Notes: generated by a model not told the origin, from the letters alone. 43,728 nucleotides of DNA from Burkholderiaceae bacterium (GCA_947448625.1 CANFOT010000002.1:91809-135536); one strand, 5' to 3'. Numbered from the stretch's first letter, positions 16,969-26,155 are shown. Translations and numbers: made by a program.

Positions 16969-17397
16969 ATGAAAAAAATAATTCAGATACTTGCGGTTTT
17001 CTGTTTTGCTCTTAGCGCTATGTGTGCATATGCCGCAGGGCCAACAGAGGTCGTTTATCACATTGACGATGCGGAGACACAGGGCATTAAGGGTTTACGT
17101 AATATTCGAAATCACTTGGATGTATCCCCGCAAACGAAGATCATCGTTGTTACTCATGCTAATGGCGTAGACCTCATGATGGAGGGCGCTAAAGACAAAA
17201 AGAATGGGATTGAATACGCACCACTGGTTGGAGCATTGAAATCGCGCGGCGTTCGTTTTGAAGTCTGCGAAATTACCCTGCAGAATCGTAACCTGAAGAA
17301 GGATCAATTTACTCTTGATGCAGACTTTACTCCGTCTGGAGTTGTTCGAATTGCCGATCTTCAGTACCAAAATCATTTTGCCTATATAAAGCCGTAG
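16969..17397 (+). CDS. Secreted DsrE-like protein
   Basis: A 142-residue protein with a Sec signal ending about residue 23 (CAYAAGP) and a DsrE/DsrF-type alpha/beta domain. DsrE-like proteins of the cytoplasm hold persulfide on a conserved cysteine during sulfur relay; here the matching residue is probably Cys100 in RFEVCEITLQNR. Export to the periplasm puts it next to SoxYZ. It sits 23 bases after soxB and three bases before the next gene, so it is part of the same transcript. A sulfur-relay or SoxY-related role is inference. Confidence 0.8.
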   Translation: MKKIIQILAVFCFALSAMCAYAAGPTEVVYHIDDAETQGIKGLRNIRNHLDVSPQTKIIVVTHANGVDLMMEGAKDKKNGIEYAPLVGALKSRGVRFEVCEITLQNRNLKKDQFTLDADFTPSGVVRIADLQYQNHFAYIKP

Positions 17398-17400
17398 GTC

Positions 17401-18345
17401 ATGTCTATGGTGGGCGTCTTGGTGCGCTATTGTGCTTTTTTGCTGCTGATATTTGCAGCCACAGTTGATGCATCGGAAGAATTGCTCTTAAAGCCTATTC
17501 AAGTTGCTCCGCACACTTACTTTGTGCAAGGCTTGCCTGAAATGGGTAGTAGTAAGAATAAAAATTTCATATCTAATGCTGGATTTGTAATTACACCTAA
17601 AGGCGTTGTAGTCGTTGATGCATTAGGCTCACCAGTTCTCGCCAAGAAGCTCATTGCAGAAATAAAGAGGCTTACTACCCAGAAGGTAGTTGCCATTATT
17701 GTTACGCATTACCATGCCGATCATATTTATGGACTGCAAGAGTTTAGAAATATTGGCGCAAAGATTTATGCTCAAGGTGAGGGTAGAAGCTATATTTCCT
17801 CGGAAACTGCTAAACAACGTTTAATTGCTTCTCGAATCGATTTTGCTCCCTGGGTTAATGCTTCGACCAAGTTAATAGGTGCTGATGTGTGGATAGATCA
17901 AACCTATGTGCTTACTATTGGTGGTGTGGAATTTAAAATCAATCGAGTGGGGCCAGCTCATGCTCCAGAGGACCTAATCATCTACGTACCCTCTGAGAAG
18001 GTGCTTTTTGCAGGGGATTTAGTCTTTCGCGGCCGCATACCATTTGTTGGCAATGCTGATAGTAGAGGGTGGTTGCATGCCCTGGAGGAAATTGAGGGTT
18101 TGAGTCCGAGTATTGTGATTCCAGGTCATGGTGTCTACTCAAGCAACCCCACTGAAGATGTTCGATTTACCAGGGAGTATTTGAAGTATCTACGCCAATC
18201 GATGCAGAAATCAGCAGTAAATATGGATCCTTTTGACGAAGCCTATCTGCAAACCGATTGGTCAGAATATGAGGGAATGGCCTTATTTAGGGCTGCAAAT
18301 CGCATGAATGCCTATAACGTGTACCTATCAATTCAGGCTGAATAA
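17401..18345 (+). CDS. Secreted metallo-beta-lactamase-fold hydrolase, SoxH-like
   Basis: A 314-residue protein with an N-terminal signal peptide and the metal motif THYHADH at 102-108, a further ligand in the GPAHAPED segment, FAGDLVF and IPGHG. This is the class B metallo-hydrolase fold and resembles SoxH-type proteins often found at sox loci, whose function is unknown; glyoxalase II-like or persulfide-hydrolysing roles are possible. The start could be ATG 17401 or 17407. It follows the DsrE-like gene with a three-base gap. Confidence 0.83.
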   Translation: MSMVGVLVRYCAFLLLIFAATVDASEELLLKPIQVAPHTYFVQGLPEMGSSKNKNFISNAGFVITPKGVVVVDALGSPVLAKKLIAEIKRLTTQKVVAIIVTHYHADHIYGLQEFRNIGAKIYAQGEGRSYISSETAKQRLIASRIDFAPWVNASTKLIGADVWIDQTYVLTIGGVEFKINRVGPAHAPEDLIIYVPSEKVLFAGDLVFRGRIPFVGNADSRGWLHALEEIEGLSPSIVIPGHGVYSSNPTEDVRFTREYLKYLRQSMQKSAVNMDPFDEAYLQTDWSEYEGMALFRAANRMNAYNVYLSIQAE

Positions 18346-18405
18346 GGCAAATTTGTCATCTGGGCTTTAAAATAGTTGTTTACTTCGCTAAATGACTGAT
18401 TTCAA

Positions 18406-18720
18406 ATGAAATTACCGCTAATTAGGCTCGGGCTTTATCTTTTTGGTGTACTGGGGGTGCATTTGTCCGCCTACGCCACGCCAGATCTTCCAAGTGGTAA
18501 GAAAATCGATCAGCAAAAATGCTACTCCTGTCATGCAAAGAAATCCGGCTTTGGTAATGGCGATATGATTTACACGCGTGGTGATAGCAAAGTGAAAAAC
18601 CTCCAGATTTTAAAATCGATGGTAGCGATGTGTAATACAGAATTGCGCCTTGATCTTTTTCCTGAGGATGAGGCGGATGTAGCCGCCTTTCTCGATAATC
18701 AGTTTTATAAATTTAAATAA
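18406..18720 (+). CDS. Small monohaem cytochrome c
   Basis: A 104-residue protein with signal peptide (cleavage near SAYATP) leaving only about 80 mature residues. One haem motif CYSCH is at 39-43. The C-terminal half has an extra cysteine in MVAMCNTELRLDLFPEDE, a pattern that I associate with small cytochromes at sulfur loci but cannot name precisely. It could take electrons from SoxAX or SoxCD. The gene is 60 bases after the SoxH-like gene and 18 before the YeeE/YedE gene. Confidence 0.82.
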   Translation: MKLPLIRLGLYLFGVLGVHLSAYATPDLPSGKKIDQQKCYSCHAKKSGFGNGDMIYTRGDSKVKNLQILKSMVAMCNTELRLDLFPEDEADVAAFLDNQFYKFK

Positions 18721-18738
18721 TTTCAGTAAAGAATTTTT

Positions 18739-19860
18739 ATGGACGCGGCAGACATTTCCTTTCTTAGCAAATCCGTTTTATTGGCTACCTTTGCAATTAC
18801 TTTTTTTCTTGGCGCAGTGATGCAGAAAACTAGTTTTTGTAGCATGGGCGCAGTATCAGATATTTTCATTATGTCCAGCTGGGGCCGATTAAGGCAGTGG
18901 TTTCTTGCTATCGGCGTTGCTGTTATTGGCTTTGCCCTGATGTCTTACTTTGGGCTGATTGATCCATTGAAGAGTATCTACACTAGCAGTAAGTTTTTAT
19001 GGCTTTCTACCATCGTAGGCAGCACTCTATTTGGTTTTGGAATGGTTCTTGCATCTGGTTGCGGCAGTAAAACGCTTGTGCGTATAGGTGGCGGCAACCT
19101 GAAGTCGGTTATTGTCTTTCTGGTTCTCGGGCTCTCTGCCTACATGACCATTAAGGGCTTTCTCGGGGTTATTCGCATTAATACTCTAGATTCTATTTTT
19201 ATTGCATTGGCTACCCCTCAGGATTTACCAAGCATCCTTAGTCCAATCACTGGTATCGCACGAAATAATTTACATTTGGCTCTTGGCTTTGTTGTCGGCT
19301 TTGCTTTTATTGCCTACGCCCTAGCAAGCAAGACTTTTTGGACGCTGGAAAATCTATTTGCCGGCACCTTTGTTGGGCTCGCTATCTGCGCTGTCTGGTG
19401 GGTATCAGGTAGCCTAGGTCACGTGGCTGAGGATCCCAATACCTTAGAAGAGGTCTTCCTCGTAACTAACTCTGGTCGAATGGAAAGCCTCTCATTTGTT
19501 GCTCCCTATGCATACTCCTTGGATTGGTTGATGATGTATAGCGACACCTCAAAGATCATTACCGTAGGTATCGCTGCCGTCATTGGGATGATTTCAGGAT
19601 CAGCCTGCATGGCTTTGTTGACCAAGTCTTTCCGTTGGGAGAGCTTTCGCAATGCCGAAGACACGGCCAATCATTTGGTTGGTGCAACTTTAATGGGGTT
19701 TGGTGGTGTGACGGCTCTTGGCTGCACTGTCGGTCAAGGCTTGAGCGGAATCTCTACCCTAGCAATTGGCTCGTTACTTGCTTTGCCAGGCTTTATTTTT
19801 GGCGCTTACTTGGCTTTGCGTTATTTAGAATCGCGCAATGCCCCCAATCCTTGCGGCTAA
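18739..19860 (+). CDS. YeeE/YedE (TsuA-type) thiosulfate or sulfur-compound transporter
   Basis: A 373-residue polytopic inner-membrane protein with roughly nine or ten helices. Conserved cysteines of the family are present: Cys34 in KTSFCSMGAVSD, Cys108 in ASGCGSKTLVR and Cys329 in ALGCTVGQG. In the characterised thiosulfate importer TsuA three such cysteines line the path. Its location after sox genes supports thiosulfate or sulfane-sulfur transport; a selenium compound is another family possibility. Twenty-one bases separate it from the next YeeE-like gene. Confidence 0.88.
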   Translation: MDAADISFLSKSVLLATFAITFFLGAVMQKTSFCSMGAVSDIFIMSSWGRLRQWFLAIGVAVIGFALMSYFGLIDPLKSIYTSSKFLWLSTIVGSTLFGFGMVLASGCGSKTLVRIGGGNLKSVIVFLVLGLSAYMTIKGFLGVIRINTLDSIFIALATPQDLPSILSPITGIARNNLHLALGFVVGFAFIAYALASKTFWTLENLFAGTFVGLAICAVWWVSGSLGHVAEDPNTLEEVFLVTNSGRMESLSFVAPYAYSLDWLMMYSDTSKIITVGIAAVIGMISGSACMALLTKSFRWESFRNAEDTANHLVGATLMGFGGVTALGCTVGQGLSGISTLAIGSLLALPGFIFGAYLALRYLESRNAPNPCG

Positions 19861-19881
19861 CACTTAGTTGGATTAAATAAT

Positions 19882-20319
19882 ATGCAGATAGATTGGTTGG
19901 CTTTCACTCCGGGCCCCGCATTTCTTGGTGGAATGTTATTAGGGGTTGCTGCAGCACTGTATGTCATTCTGCATGGCCGCATTCTTGGTATTAGCGGAAT
20001 CGTTTCTGGTCTGCTGACTCCTAAAGCTGGCGATACCAATTGGCGTCTAACTATTTTATTGGGTCTTTTGAGCGCCCCTTTTTGGGCAAGTCTCCTATTT
20101 GGCCTTCATACAACCACAGTGATTGACGCTGATTGGCTTGCGATCATTGTTGCCGGTCTATTGGTCGGATTTGGAGCGCACTATGGCTCAGGTTGTACCA
20201 GTGGCCATGGTGTTTGCGGCTTATCCCGCTTATCCCCGAGATCTTTGGTTGCCACCATTTCTTTTATGGGCGCTGGATTTTTTATTGTGTTTGTTATTCG
20301 TCATATTTTGGGTCTATAA
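19882..20319 (+). CDS. Half-size YeeE/YedE family protein, N-type half
   Basis: A 145-residue membrane protein with about four helices and the family cysteine motif YGSGCTSGHGVCGLSRL (Cys105 and Cys112). It corresponds to one half of a full-length YeeE/YedE protein and needs a partner, probably the next gene, which starts three bases after its stop. Such paired half-size proteins (PmpA/PmpB-like) are common in Proteobacteria beside sulfur genes and may act as sulfur-compound transporters. The exact substrate is unknown. Confidence 0.86.
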   Translation: MQIDWLAFTPGPAFLGGMLLGVAAALYVILHGRILGISGIVSGLLTPKAGDTNWRLTILLGLLSAPFWASLLFGLHTTTVIDADWLAIIVAGLLVGFGAHYGSGCTSGHGVCGLSRLSPRSLVATISFMGAGFFIVFVIRHILGL

Positions 20320-20322
20320 ATC

Positions 20323-20754
20323 ATGAAAAGGCATTTCAATTTTTATAGTCAGTATTTGATTGGCGTTTTATTTGGGGTTGGACTCATCATCTCCGGCATG
20401 AGCAACCCACAAAAGATTCTAAATTTTCTTGATCTCGCTGGCAATTGGGATCCATCATTAATCTTTGTGATGGGCGGAGCAATTCTTGTTGGTCTTGCTG
20501 GTTTTTATTTGGTTTCCAAGCGGTCGGAGGCCTTTTTCGGTGGCGCACTTCATATCCCAACCAGAAGGGATATTTCCAAGCCTCTTGTGATTGGTAGTCT
20601 AATCTTTGGAGCGGGGTGGGGTATTGCGGGTTTTTGTCCAGGCCCTGCAATTGTTGCTCTTGGAGCTGGCCATCTTAAGGCCCTGGCCTTTGTATTGGCA
20701 ATGCTTGCTGGTATGGCATTGTGTAATCGTTTCTTTACAGGCCACAAAAAATAA
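20323..20754 (+). CDS. Half-size YeeE/YedE family protein (DUF6691), partner half
   Basis: A 143-residue membrane protein with about four helices. The segment GMSNPQKILNFLD and the motif GWGIAGFCPGPAIVALGAG (Cys105) are typical of the second half of split YeeE/YedE pairs. It starts three bases after its partner, so the two are made together and probably form a heteromer. Together with the full-length protein at 18739 the locus encodes two complete transporter units of this superfamily. Confidence 0.86.
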   Translation: MKRHFNFYSQYLIGVLFGVGLIISGMSNPQKILNFLDLAGNWDPSLIFVMGGAILVGLAGFYLVSKRSEAFFGGALHIPTRRDISKPLVIGSLIFGAGWGIAGFCPGPAIVALGAGHLKALAFVLAMLAGMALCNRFFTGHKK

Positions 20755-20815
20755 GTCTGAATTAAAATCAAAGCTATTATTTTTTTATGAATATTTTTTA
20801 CTTTCCGGGGTTTAG

Positions 20816-21160
20816 ATGAGCCTTCCTATTTCTTGCCATACCGATCAATTCGGTACGCTCGGTCAAATTGACGCAAGCCACTTAGCTGAAATTGCAAAAC
20901 AAGGCTACAAGAGTGTAATTAACAATCGCCCTGATTTTGAAGGTGGCCCTGACCAGCCCACTAATGCGCAAATTCAGGCTCAAGCAGAAGCGCTGGGTTT
21001 GAACTACGCATATTTGCCAGTGATCCCTGGTGCATTTACACCTGATCAAGTTATCGAAATGGCGCGTTTGTTAAAAACAATGCCTGGCCCCATTCTTGCC
21101 TTTTGTCGTTCAGGTGCGCGCTCTACAAATTTGTATCAAATGGCTCTGCAAGTTCGTTAA
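20816..21160 (+). CDS. TIGR01244/DUF442 family sulfurtransferase-like protein
   Basis: A 114-residue cytoplasmic protein of the dual-specificity-phosphatase fold with the CX5R loop FCRSGARS (Cys97, Arg102). In many genomes this domain is fused to or found beside persulfide dioxygenase and other sulfide-oxidation genes, and it is annotated as a sulfurtransferase or beta-lactamase-hydrolase-like protein. Here it closes the sulfur gene run, 61 bases after the split transporter pair. Sulfur relay is more likely than phosphatase action because of context, but this is inferred. Confidence 0.85.
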   Translation: MSLPISCHTDQFGTLGQIDASHLAEIAKQGYKSVINNRPDFEGGPDQPTNAQIQAQAEALGLNYAYLPVIPGAFTPDQVIEMARLLKTMPGPILAFCRSGARSTNLYQMALQVR

Positions 21161-21177
21161 TTCTTTAATGAAAACTT

Positions 21178-21384
21178 ATGCAAATTGAGATCCCCAAGGA
21201 TAAAAAGTTTTTTCATCAGATGAATATGCTGATCCGTTGGGGTGATATGGACCCATATGGCTATGGCAACAACACCTTGTACTTTCGTTACATGGAGCAA
21301 GTTAGGGTAGAGTGGATTACTCCGCTTGGTGATGCTGTTGCCCCCAATGTTGCATCCATATTGACGATTAATCAGTTGCGCTAG
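21178..21384 (+). pseudogene. Truncated acyl-CoA thioesterase (4HBT hotdog) fragment
   Basis: The 68-residue frame matches only the N-terminal half of a hotdog thioesterase, with MLIRWGDMDPYGYGNNTLYFRYMEQ recognisable in part. Normal members have about 135-150 residues; the second half is absent, and the next gene, selU, begins eight bases after the stop. The usual DxxGHVNN active-site region reads DPYGYGNN, so a conserved histidine is also changed. A broken remnant is the simplest reading, although expression as a short protein cannot be excluded. Confidence 0.75.
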
Positions 21385-21392
21385 GATATTGC

Positions 21393-22466
21393 TTGCCACC
21401 TAGTAACCCACATATTCTCGGTATTGAAAAATTAGCCTCCTCATTGGATGACTTTGACGCCATCATTGACGTGAGGTCTCCGGCAGAGTTCGCTTTAGAT
21501 CATATCCCTGGCGCCATCAATCTCCCCGTCCTAAGTAATCAAGAGCGCATTGAGATCGGAACTCTTTATAAGCAGATATCGCCTTTTGCCGCGAAGAAGC
21601 TCGGCGCCTCTTATGTCTCGCGTAATATTGCCAATCATCTAGAAAACTCTCTCATCGATTTTCCTCGAGAATGGCGCCCTCTGATATATTGCTGGCGTGG
21701 TGGGGAGCGAAGTGGTGCTTTTACCCATATCCTCAATCGAATCGGCTGGAAAGCCATGCAACTGCAAAGTGGTTATCAAGGCTTTCGTCGGGTCGTGATT
21801 GATGGTCTTGATCGGGCTGCCAAAGATTTTTCTTTTCAGGTGATTGCTGGAATGACCGGCAGCGGTAAGACGCGCATTCTTCAAGAGATCGGCGCTTTAG
21901 GCTACCAAATACTCGATCTGGAGGGACTTGCCATTCATCGAGGCTCTGTATTGGGAAATGAGCCAAACATTGAGCAGCCTTCTCAAAAAGGCTTTGAGAC
22001 GAATTTATGGAGTGCATTAAATTCGCTAGATCCAGCTAGGATTGTTTTTGTAGAGTCTGAAAGTAAAAAAGTGGGGGGCTTGCATATTCCCGATCCCCTT
22101 ATGGAGCGCATTCGTGAAGGTCAATGCATCGAGCTTCGCTCTAGTACTGACACGCGCGTCTCTTGGTTATTGCGGGAATATCGACACTTCCTGGAGAATC
22201 CAGAAAGCTTTAAAGATAAGCTTGGCTTGCTAGTATCGCGCTATGGCAAGGTCCAAATTACAAAATGGCATGAGGCAATTGATGCGGGTGACTTTGGAAA
22301 TTTGGTGGAGGAGTTGTTGGTGATGCACTACGATCCATCGTACCAATCCTCAATCGTTCGCAATTTTCCGAGCTATCGCGAAGATCATTTCGTACAACTT
22401 GAGAGTGATAGTGATGAAGCCTTTGCAAAAACAGCAAAAGACCTCATCACCAAACTTGGTTTTTAA
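21393..22466 (+). CDS. selU: tRNA 2-selenouridine synthase
   Basis: A 357-residue protein of the SelU (YbbB/MnmH) family that converts 2-thiouridine at tRNA wobble position 34 to 2-selenouridine by way of a geranylated intermediate. The N-terminal rhodanese domain contains the key Cys100 in [12 protein letters not shown]. The P-loop GMTGSGKT is at 153-160. The start is TTG at 21393; no ATG is available before the conserved rhodanese region. The reaction needs selenophosphate from SelD, which is not in this window. Its last four bases overlap the convergent gcdH. Confidence 0.92.
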   Translation: MPPSNPHILGIEKLASSLDDFDAIIDVRSPAEFALDHIPGAINLPVLSNQERIEIGTLYKQISPFAAKKLGASYVSRNIANHLENSLIDFPREWRPLIYCWRGGERSGAFTHILNRIGWKAMQLQSGYQGFRRVVIDGLDRAAKDFSFQVIAGMTGSGKTRILQEIGALGYQILDLEGLAIHRGSVLGNEPNIEQPSQKGFETNLWSALNSLDPARIVFVESESKKVGGLHIPDPLMERIREGQCIELRSSTDTRVSWLLREYRHFLENPESFKDKLGLLVSRYGKVQITKWHEAIDAGDFGNLVEELLVMHYDPSYQSSIVRNFPSYREDHFVQLESDSDEAFAKTAKDLITKLGF

Positions 22467-23641
22467 CTAAAAGCCTGGATTCCAGTTTGTGCACGACCTA
22501 ATATCAGGGCGTGAATATCATGCGTACCTTCATAGGTGTTTACCACCTCAAGATTAAGCATGTGACGAACAACACCATATTCATCTGATATGCCGTTGCC
22601 ACCGTGCATGTCTCTCGCAAGGCGGGCAACATCTAAAGATTTCCCGCAGGAATTGCGCTTCATAATTGAGGTAATCTCTGGAGCCGCAATACCTTCGTCT
22701 TTCATGCGACCCAAGCGTAAGCAACCCTGAAGGCCTAGCGTGATTTCTGTTTGCATATCAGCCAATTTTTTCTGTATTAACTGATTCGCAGCTAAAGGGC
22801 GATCAAACTGTTTGCGATCCATTGTGTACTGACGTGCGGCATACCAACACCACTCAGCTGCACCTAGCGCACCCCAAGCAATGCCGTATCGCGCTGAGTT
22901 CAAGCAAGTGAAAGGCCCCTTGAGGCCGGTAATTTCAGGGAATTCATTCTCGGCAGGAACAAATACTTCATCCATCACGATTTCGCCGGTAATAGAGGCT
23001 CGTAAACCCATCTTGCCGTTAATCTTCGGCGCTGATAGACCTTTCATGCCTTTTTCTAGGATGAAGCCTCTAATTAAACCCTCATCATTTTTGGCCCACA
23101 CAACAAATACATCTGCAATAGGAGAGTTCGAAATCCACATTTTTGAACCGGTTAGGGAAAAACCACCGGGAACCTGTTTAGCTCTTGTGATCATTCCACC
23201 AGCATCAGAACCATAGTTTGGCTCAGTCAAACCAAAGCAGCCAATCCATTCTCCGCTAGCTAGTTTTGGCAAATACTTTTGCTTTTGCGCTTCGCTGCCA
23301 AATTCATTAATAGGGACCATCACCAAAGAAGATTGCACGCTCATCATGGAGCGGTAACCAGAGTCTACGCGTTCAATTTCACGAGCGATTAATCCATAAG
23401 AAACGTAGTTGAGGTTTGCGCCGCCATATTGCTCGGGAATAGTGATGCCCAAAAGGCCCAGCTCACCCATTTCGCGAAAGATGGCGGGGTCGGTAGTCTC
23501 GTTACGAAACGCATCATGAATACGCGGCATTAGACGCCCTTGGGCATATTCAGCAGCAGCATCGCGCACCATGCGCTCCTCTTCTGTCAGCTGTGTATCA
23601 AGCAGTAGGGGGTCGGCCCAGTTAAAGCTAGCTTTGCTCAT
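22463..23641 (-). CDS. gcdH: Glutaryl-CoA dehydrogenase
   Basis: A 392-residue FAD-dependent acyl-CoA dehydrogenase that oxidises and decarboxylates glutaryl-CoA to crotonyl-CoA in lysine and tryptophan breakdown. The FAD-binding segment [15 protein letters not shown] and the catalytic base Glu371 in [12 protein letters not shown] match GcdH rather than other family members, as does the N-terminus [10 protein letters not shown]. Length is normal. It is transcribed alone on the minus strand, convergent with selU and divergent from yhhQ. Confidence 0.93.
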   Translation of the reverse strand: MSKASFNWADPLLLDTQLTEEERMVRDAAAEYAQGRLMPRIHDAFRNETTDPAIFREMGELGLLGITIPEQYGGANLNYVSYGLIAREIERVDSGYRSMMSVQSSLVMVPINEFGSEAQKQKYLPKLASGEWIGCFGLTEPNYGSDAGGMITRAKQVPGGFSLTGSKMWISNSPIADVFVVWAKNDEGLIRGFILEKGMKGLSAPKINGKMGLRASITGEIVMDEVFVPAENEFPEITGLKGPFTCLNSARYGIAWGALGAAEWCWYAARQYTMDRKQFDRPLAANQLIQKKLADMQTEITLGLQGCLRLGRMKDEGIAAPEITSIMKRNSCGKSLDVARLARDMHGGNGISDEYGVVRHMLNLEVVNTYEGTHDIHALILGRAQTGIQAFS

Positions 23642-23735
23642 AGTTCTTGGTCATCCTATCTAGGTTTTAGTATGCATCCTGTGAATTTCTAGGAATGCAG
23701 CTATTCTTGTTTCTATTATCCATTTTTCTAGACTC

Positions 23736-24446
23736 ATGGACGCACCTAGACGCCACCACCGCTATTACGACCTGATATTGTCAGCATTTGTTGTAGTTCT
23801 GTTGTGCTCAAATTTTATCGGCGCCGGTAAAGCTGCAGTGCTCGAGTTGCCCTATTTTGGCAGCGTGACATTTGGGGCTGGAATCCTCTTTTTCCCAATC
23901 GCCTATTTTTTTGGCGATATCCTGACTGAGGTTTATGGCTACGCTTATGACCGACGAGCAGTTTGGGCGGGTTTTACCGCGCTGGCCTTTGCAGCCGCCA
24001 TGGCGCAACTGGTGATTGCCTTGCCGGTTGCCCCTGGCTCCTATATGGCCAATTACCAGCAGGGGATGGAGACAGTATTCGGCAACTCTTGGCGCGTCGC
24101 CCTGGCATCCATAGTGGCTTTTTGGTGTGGCAGCTTTGTTAATAGTTACACGCTAGCCAAAATGAAGGTTTTGACTCAGGGGCGCTTCCTCTGGATGCGC
24201 ACCATTGGTTCAACTGCGAGTGGTGAGCTGGTGGATTCTTCATTGTTCTATTTGCTGGCCTTTTACGGCCTCTGGCCGATAAATGAGGTCATGGCTGTCG
24301 CCGCCTCTCAATATGTCCTCAAAACCGCCTGGGAGGTTCTAGCAACCCCCTTGACGTACTGGGTGGTAGGATTTCTGAAGCACAGGGAAAATCAGGACCA
24401 CTACGACCTTAATACGGATTTCACGCCATTTAAGCTTAAAGTCTAA
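23736..24446 (+). CDS. yhhQ: Queuosine precursor transporter, YhhQ family
   Basis: A 236-residue membrane protein with about six helices, belonging to the DUF165/VUT family. The E. coli relative YhhQ imports 7-cyano-7-deazaguanine and related bases for queuosine in tRNA. Characteristic segments are LLCSNFIGAGKAA, FFGDILTEVYGY and GELVDSSLFY. The gene stands alone, with 94 bases to the divergent gcdH and 44 bases to ybiT. With selU upstream, two tRNA wobble-base functions lie close by, probably by chance. Confidence 0.91.
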   Translation: MDAPRRHHRYYDLILSAFVVVLLCSNFIGAGKAAVLELPYFGSVTFGAGILFFPIAYFFGDILTEVYGYAYDRRAVWAGFTALAFAAAMAQLVIALPVAPGSYMANYQQGMETVFGNSWRVALASIVAFWCGSFVNSYTLAKMKVLTQGRFLWMRTIGSTASGELVDSSLFYLLAFYGLWPINEVMAVAASQYVLKTAWEVLATPLTYWVVGFLKHRENQDHYDLNTDFTPFKLKV

Positions 24447-24449
24447 TTT

Positions 24450-24473
24450 ACGGCTTTTTTACACGCAAGCCGT
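24450..24473 (+). other. Stem-loop between yhhQ and ybiT
   Basis: ACGGCTT (24450-24456) and AAGCCGT (24467-24473) form a perfect 7-bp stem with a 10-base loop four bases after the yhhQ stop. No run of T follows, so it is at best a weak terminator; it may instead be a mRNA-end structure. Confidence 0.35.
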
Positions 24474-24490
24474 TAAAATAACGGTCTTTG

Positions 24491-26155
24491 ATGCAAAACC
24501 TGCATCCGCACCCTCGAATTGACCTATCAGAAAGTAAGAACACATCCGTGCTGTCAGCATCTAATATCACTATGCAGTTTGGGGCAAAGCCCCTGTTTGA
24601 AAACATCTCCGTTAAGTTTGGCGGTGGTAATCGCTATGGCCTGATCGGCGCCAATGGTTGCGGCAAATCCACCTTCATGAAGATTTTGGGTGGAGAACTT
24701 GAGCCAACCAGCGGAAACATCAGCCTGGATCCGGGTATTCGCTTGGGTAAATTGCGCCAAGACCAGTTTGCATATGAAGATGTACGCGTACTTGATGTGG
24801 TGATGATGGGTCACGAAGAGATGTGGAAGGCTGCAGCTGAACGCGATGCTATCTATGCCAACCCAGATGCGACTGATGAAGATTACATGAAGGCTGCTGA
24901 GCTTGAGGGTAAATATGCCGAGTATGGTGGCTATACCGCAGAGGCAAAAGCAGGGGAGTTGTTATTGGGGATCGGTATTCCGATTGAGCAACACAATGGC
25001 CTAATGAGTTCTGTCGCTCCAGGTTGGAAGCTGCGCGTATTGTTGGCGCAAGCCTTGTTCTCTGATCCAGATGTGCTGCTCTTAGATGAGCCAACTAATA
25101 ACTTGGATATTCACTCCATTCATTGGCTTGAAGACATTCTGAACCAAATTAAGAGCACGATTGTCATCATCTCCCATGATCGCCACTTCCTCAATGAAGT
25201 GTGCACGCATATGGCGGATATGGACTTTGGAACATTGAAGGTGTATCCAGGAAATTATGACTCCTACATGCTGGCATCTGTTCAGGCAAGAACACAGCAG
25301 CTCAGCAACAACGTTAAAGCCAAAGAAAAAATTGCAGAATTAGCGGCTTTCGTTGCTCGATTCTCTGCAAATGCATCGAAGGCACGTCAGGCTACTTCAC
25401 GTCAAAAGCAACTAGAGAAAATTGAGATTGTTGAAGTAAAGCCTTCTTCGCGTCAGAACCCATTTATTCGTTTTGAGTCTGAGAAGAAGTTGCACAATAT
25501 GGCTGTTGAGTGCAATGCACTTACTAAGGCCTATGACCGAACTATCTTCAAAAACTTCAAGCTAGGTGTGCGTGCCGGTGAAAAGATTGCCATTATTGGG
25601 CAAAACGGCGCAGGTAAGACCACACTATTAAAAACTATTTTGAGCAAACGCTTTGATGGAATTGCCGCTGATAGTGGTGACGTGAAGTGGGCAGAAAACG
25701 CCTATGTGGGAGTGATGCCTCAAGACAATACAGAAATGTTCGCAAAAGACGAATTGCTCATGGATTGGATGAATAACTGGCGCAATACAGGCGACGATGA
25801 TCAGGTTATTCGCGGAACATTGGGCCGCTTGCTATTCTCAGGTGATGATATTGGTAAGTCAGTCAAAGTGCTATCTGGTGGCGAGAAGGGCAGAATGATT
25901 TGGGGTAAATTGATGCTTCAAAAATATAACGTCCTTGCAATGGATGAGCCAACCAACCATATGGATATGGAATCCATTGAGAGTTTGCAAATCGCACTTG
26001 AAAAATACGAAGGTACTTTAATTTTCGTTTCTCATGACCGTGAGTTTGTTTCGGCTTTAGCTAACCGCATCCTCGAGGTGAAGATGGACGGAACGATTTC
26101 AGACTACTCTGGAACCTACGAAGAATATTTACGTAGCCAAGCTTTGGCTGGCTAA
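24491..26155 (+). CDS. ybiT: ABC-F family ribosome-associated ATPase YbiT
   Basis: A 554-residue soluble protein with two ABC domains and no membrane part. Walker A motifs read GANGCGKST and GQNGAGKTT. The first signature is replaced by APGWKLR and the second is LSGGEKGR, the pattern of E. coli YbiT. ABC-F proteins bind the ribosomal E site and adjust translation. The start at ATG 24491 adds about 19 residues relative to E. coli YbiT; GTG at 24548 would give the E. coli-like beginning [11 protein letters not shown], and neither has a clear ribosome site. It overlaps the convergent DUF1289 gene by four bases. Confidence 0.92.
   Translation: MQNLHPHPRIDLSESKNTSVLSASNITMQFGAKPLFENISVKFGGGNRYGLIGANGCGKSTFMKILGGELEPTSGNISLDPGIRLGKLRQDQFAYEDVRVLDVVMMGHEEMWKAAAERDAIYANPDATDEDYMKAAELEGKYAEYGGYTAEAKAGELLLGIGIPIEQHNGLMSSVAPGWKLRVLLAQALFSDPDVLLLDEPTNNLDIHSIHWLEDILNQIKSTIVIISHDRHFLNEVCTHMADMDFGTLKVYPGNYDSYMLASVQARTQQLSNNVKAKEKIAELAAFVARFSANASKARQATSRQKQLEKIEIVEVKPSSRQNPFIRFESEKKLHNMAVECNALTKAYDRTIFKNFKLGVRAGEKIAIIGQNGAGKTTLLKTILSKRFDGIAADSGDVKWAENAYVGVMPQDNTEMFAKDELLMDWMNNWRNTGDDDQVIRGTLGRLLFSGDDIGKSVKVLSGGEKGRMIWGKLMLQKYNVLAMDEPTNHMDMESIESLQIALEKYEGTLIFVSHDREFVSALANRILEVKMDGTISDYSGTYEEYLRSQALAG

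Noticed and set aside
7371-21392. Integrated mobile element carrying the sulfur genes
   Set aside because: No integrase, transposase, tRNA end or flanking direct repeat was seen; the broken thioesterase is the only hint of a past rearrangement.
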